From the NCBI GenBank assembly GCA_937915515.1, contig CALGIK010000128.1, positions 1 to 5,559 on the forward strand: a DNA stretch of 5,559 bases. The letters are read 5' to 3'. Made by a program: the position numbers and the translations under genes. This DNA is from an uncultured Clostridia bacterium. Lineage in GTDB: Bacteria; Bacillota; Clostridia; Christensenellales; CAG-314. The notes under the pieces are model-generated. The model had not been told where the DNA came from and ran no database searches. It was given only the letters and a program-made list of their open reading frames with translations. This document shows, one piece after another, positions 4,649 through 5,559 of the stretch (its first letter is position 1; each line of letters opens with the position of its first letter).

Positions 4649-5559
4649 ATGTTGACTTTATTGGGCATTAATAAATATTTTAATAAAAATAAGCCGAATC
4701 AGTTACAAGCTCTGAAGAATATATCTTTAGGTTTTGGCGATAAAGGCATGGCCGCAATATACGGTAAAAGCGGCTGCGGCAAAAGCACCTTGTTGAATTG
4801 TATAGGGGGAATTGAAAAGATTCACAGCGGGTCAATTGCATTAGAAAATAAACCTGTTAGAAATTTTACAGAATTAAATAATTATAAGAGTAAAAATATC
4901 TCATTTATCTTTCAAGACTATAATTTAATAGAAAGTCTGAGCGTCGAAGAAAATATCTTATTAGCCCTTGATATTGCGAAGCTCCCGCGGAGTATAGAAA
5001 AAGTTAATATAGTGCTTCGAGCGGTCAAAATGGACAAATACAATAAAAGGAAAGCCTATACCTTAAGCGGAGGGCAAAAGCAGCGAATAGCGATTGCAAG
5101 GGCGCTGGTAATCAGCCCTAAGATAATTCTGGCGGATGAACCTACGGGTAATTTGGATAAAAGTAATTCGCTGAATATATTGAAGCTCTTAAAAAGCATA
5201 TCGAAGGAAATACTGGTCATTATCGCCAGTCATGATAGAGAACTGGTTAACGGCTTTGCCGACAGAATAATCGAAATGAGCGATGGCAGAATTTTGTCCG
5301 ATAGTATGAACCGCCTGTCCAAAAATGAAACTGAAAAGGGTATAACTAACGACAATGGCACGGTGTATTTAGAAGATTATATTCATGAAAAAATCGATAT
5401 AAAAGGGCGTTCAATCAATATATTTTATAATGACGATAATTTAATCGGCTGCGATTTTATTTTCAGTAATCAAGGCCTGCTGGTGCATTCCAAAGAGGTC
5501 AATTCCGTTAATATATGTAAGAATCTCTTGAATAGCCGGCCGAGGCAATTTGACAATGT
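4649..5559 (+). CDS. Second ABC transporter ATPase, probable ATPase-permease fusion (3' partial)
   Basis: The reading frame is open from ATG 4649 to the window edge, giving 303 residues and no stop. The ATPase domain (about 1-222) is complete: Walker A GKSGCGKST 39-47, Q-loop Q89, signature LSGGQ 139-143, Walker B IILADEP 159-165 with E164, and switch H195. A polar, apparently beta-rich soluble stretch follows (about 223-303). No membrane segment has appeared by residue 303, whereas the upstream partner reaches TM1 at about 265. From my knowledge of long Bacillota ATPase-permease proteins, an FtsX-type permease probably lies beyond the edge, but that is inferred. Both ATPases keep all catalytic motifs, so a heterodimer could have two active sites. 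The one-base gap and the ribosome binding site at 4636-4640 support co-expression. Role: export or self-protection, substrate unknown. Confidence 0.92.
   Translation, partial: MLTLLGINKYFNKNKPNQLQALKNISLGFGDKGMAAIYGKSGCGKSTLLNCIGGIEKIHSGSIALENKPVRNFTELNNYKSKNISFIFQDYNLIESLSVEENILLALDIAKLPRSIEKVNIVLRAVKMDKYNKRKAYTLSGGQKQRIAIARALVISPKIILADEPTGNLDKSNSLNILKLLKSISKEILVIIASHDRELVNGFADRIIEMSDGRILSDSMNRLSKNETEKGITNDNGTVYLEDYIHEKIDIKGRSINIFYNDDNLIGCDFIFSNQGLLVHSKEVNSVNICKNLLNSRPRQFDN

Noticed and set aside
1..5559. CRISPR array, tRNA/rRNA, riboswitch, insertion sequence or attachment site
   Set aside because: No regular spaced repeats, cloverleaf, transposase reading frame or terminal inverted repeats with target duplications were seen.

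Overview
The window comes from an AT-rich genome with near-consensus sigma-70/SigA-type promoters, strong AGGAGG-like ribosome binding sites, a Gram-positive-style signal peptide and FtsX/MacB-type ABC proteins. This fits a low-GC Gram-positive bacterium (Bacillota, perhaps a clostridial or erysipelotrichial lineage). All Trp codons in the secreted protein are TGG and TGA is used as a stop, so it does not use the mycoplasma code. The taxonomic placement is an inference from style, not from a marker gene.

Layout. Positions 1-56 are AT-rich edge sequence. A small Cro/C1-type (XRE) regulator lies on the minus strand (57-314). It is divergent, across a very AT-rich 147-base gap, from a plus-strand block. 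That gap carries a perfect-hexamer promoter (TTGACA-18-TATAAT, 389-418), then an 18-base palindrome at the predicted transcript start (429-446), then a good ribosome binding site. The first plus-strand gene (462-1841) encodes a 459-residue exported protein that is extremely rich in Trp and Tyr and that I cannot assign to a family. The second (1889-2359) encodes a 156-residue protein with four membrane segments. A long hairpin (2375-2412) then separates this pair from an ABC pair. The hairpin's right arm holds the -35 box of a second promoter, whose predicted +1 is exactly the A of the next start codon. The third gene (2440-4647) is a 735-residue ATPase-permease fusion with MacB/FtsX-like topology. 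The fourth (from 4649, one base after the previous stop, running off the right edge) starts with a second complete ATPase domain followed by a soluble extension.

How they may work together. The order is divergent XRE regulator, unusual exported aromatic-rich protein, small polytopic membrane protein, and paired ATPase-permease proteins. This resembles bacteriocin or exported-toxin loci, which pair an effector with a membrane immunity protein and an ABC efflux or self-protection pump. The ABC pair probably forms a heterodimer. The effector/immunity reading is an inference: no residue signature in the window proves toxicity, and a cell-surface or envelope-stress role is also possible. The most notable sequence observations are the Trp/Tyr-rich exported protein with four WD motifs, the hairpin/promoter overlap that predicts a leaderless ABC mRNA, and the palindrome at the start of the effector transcript.
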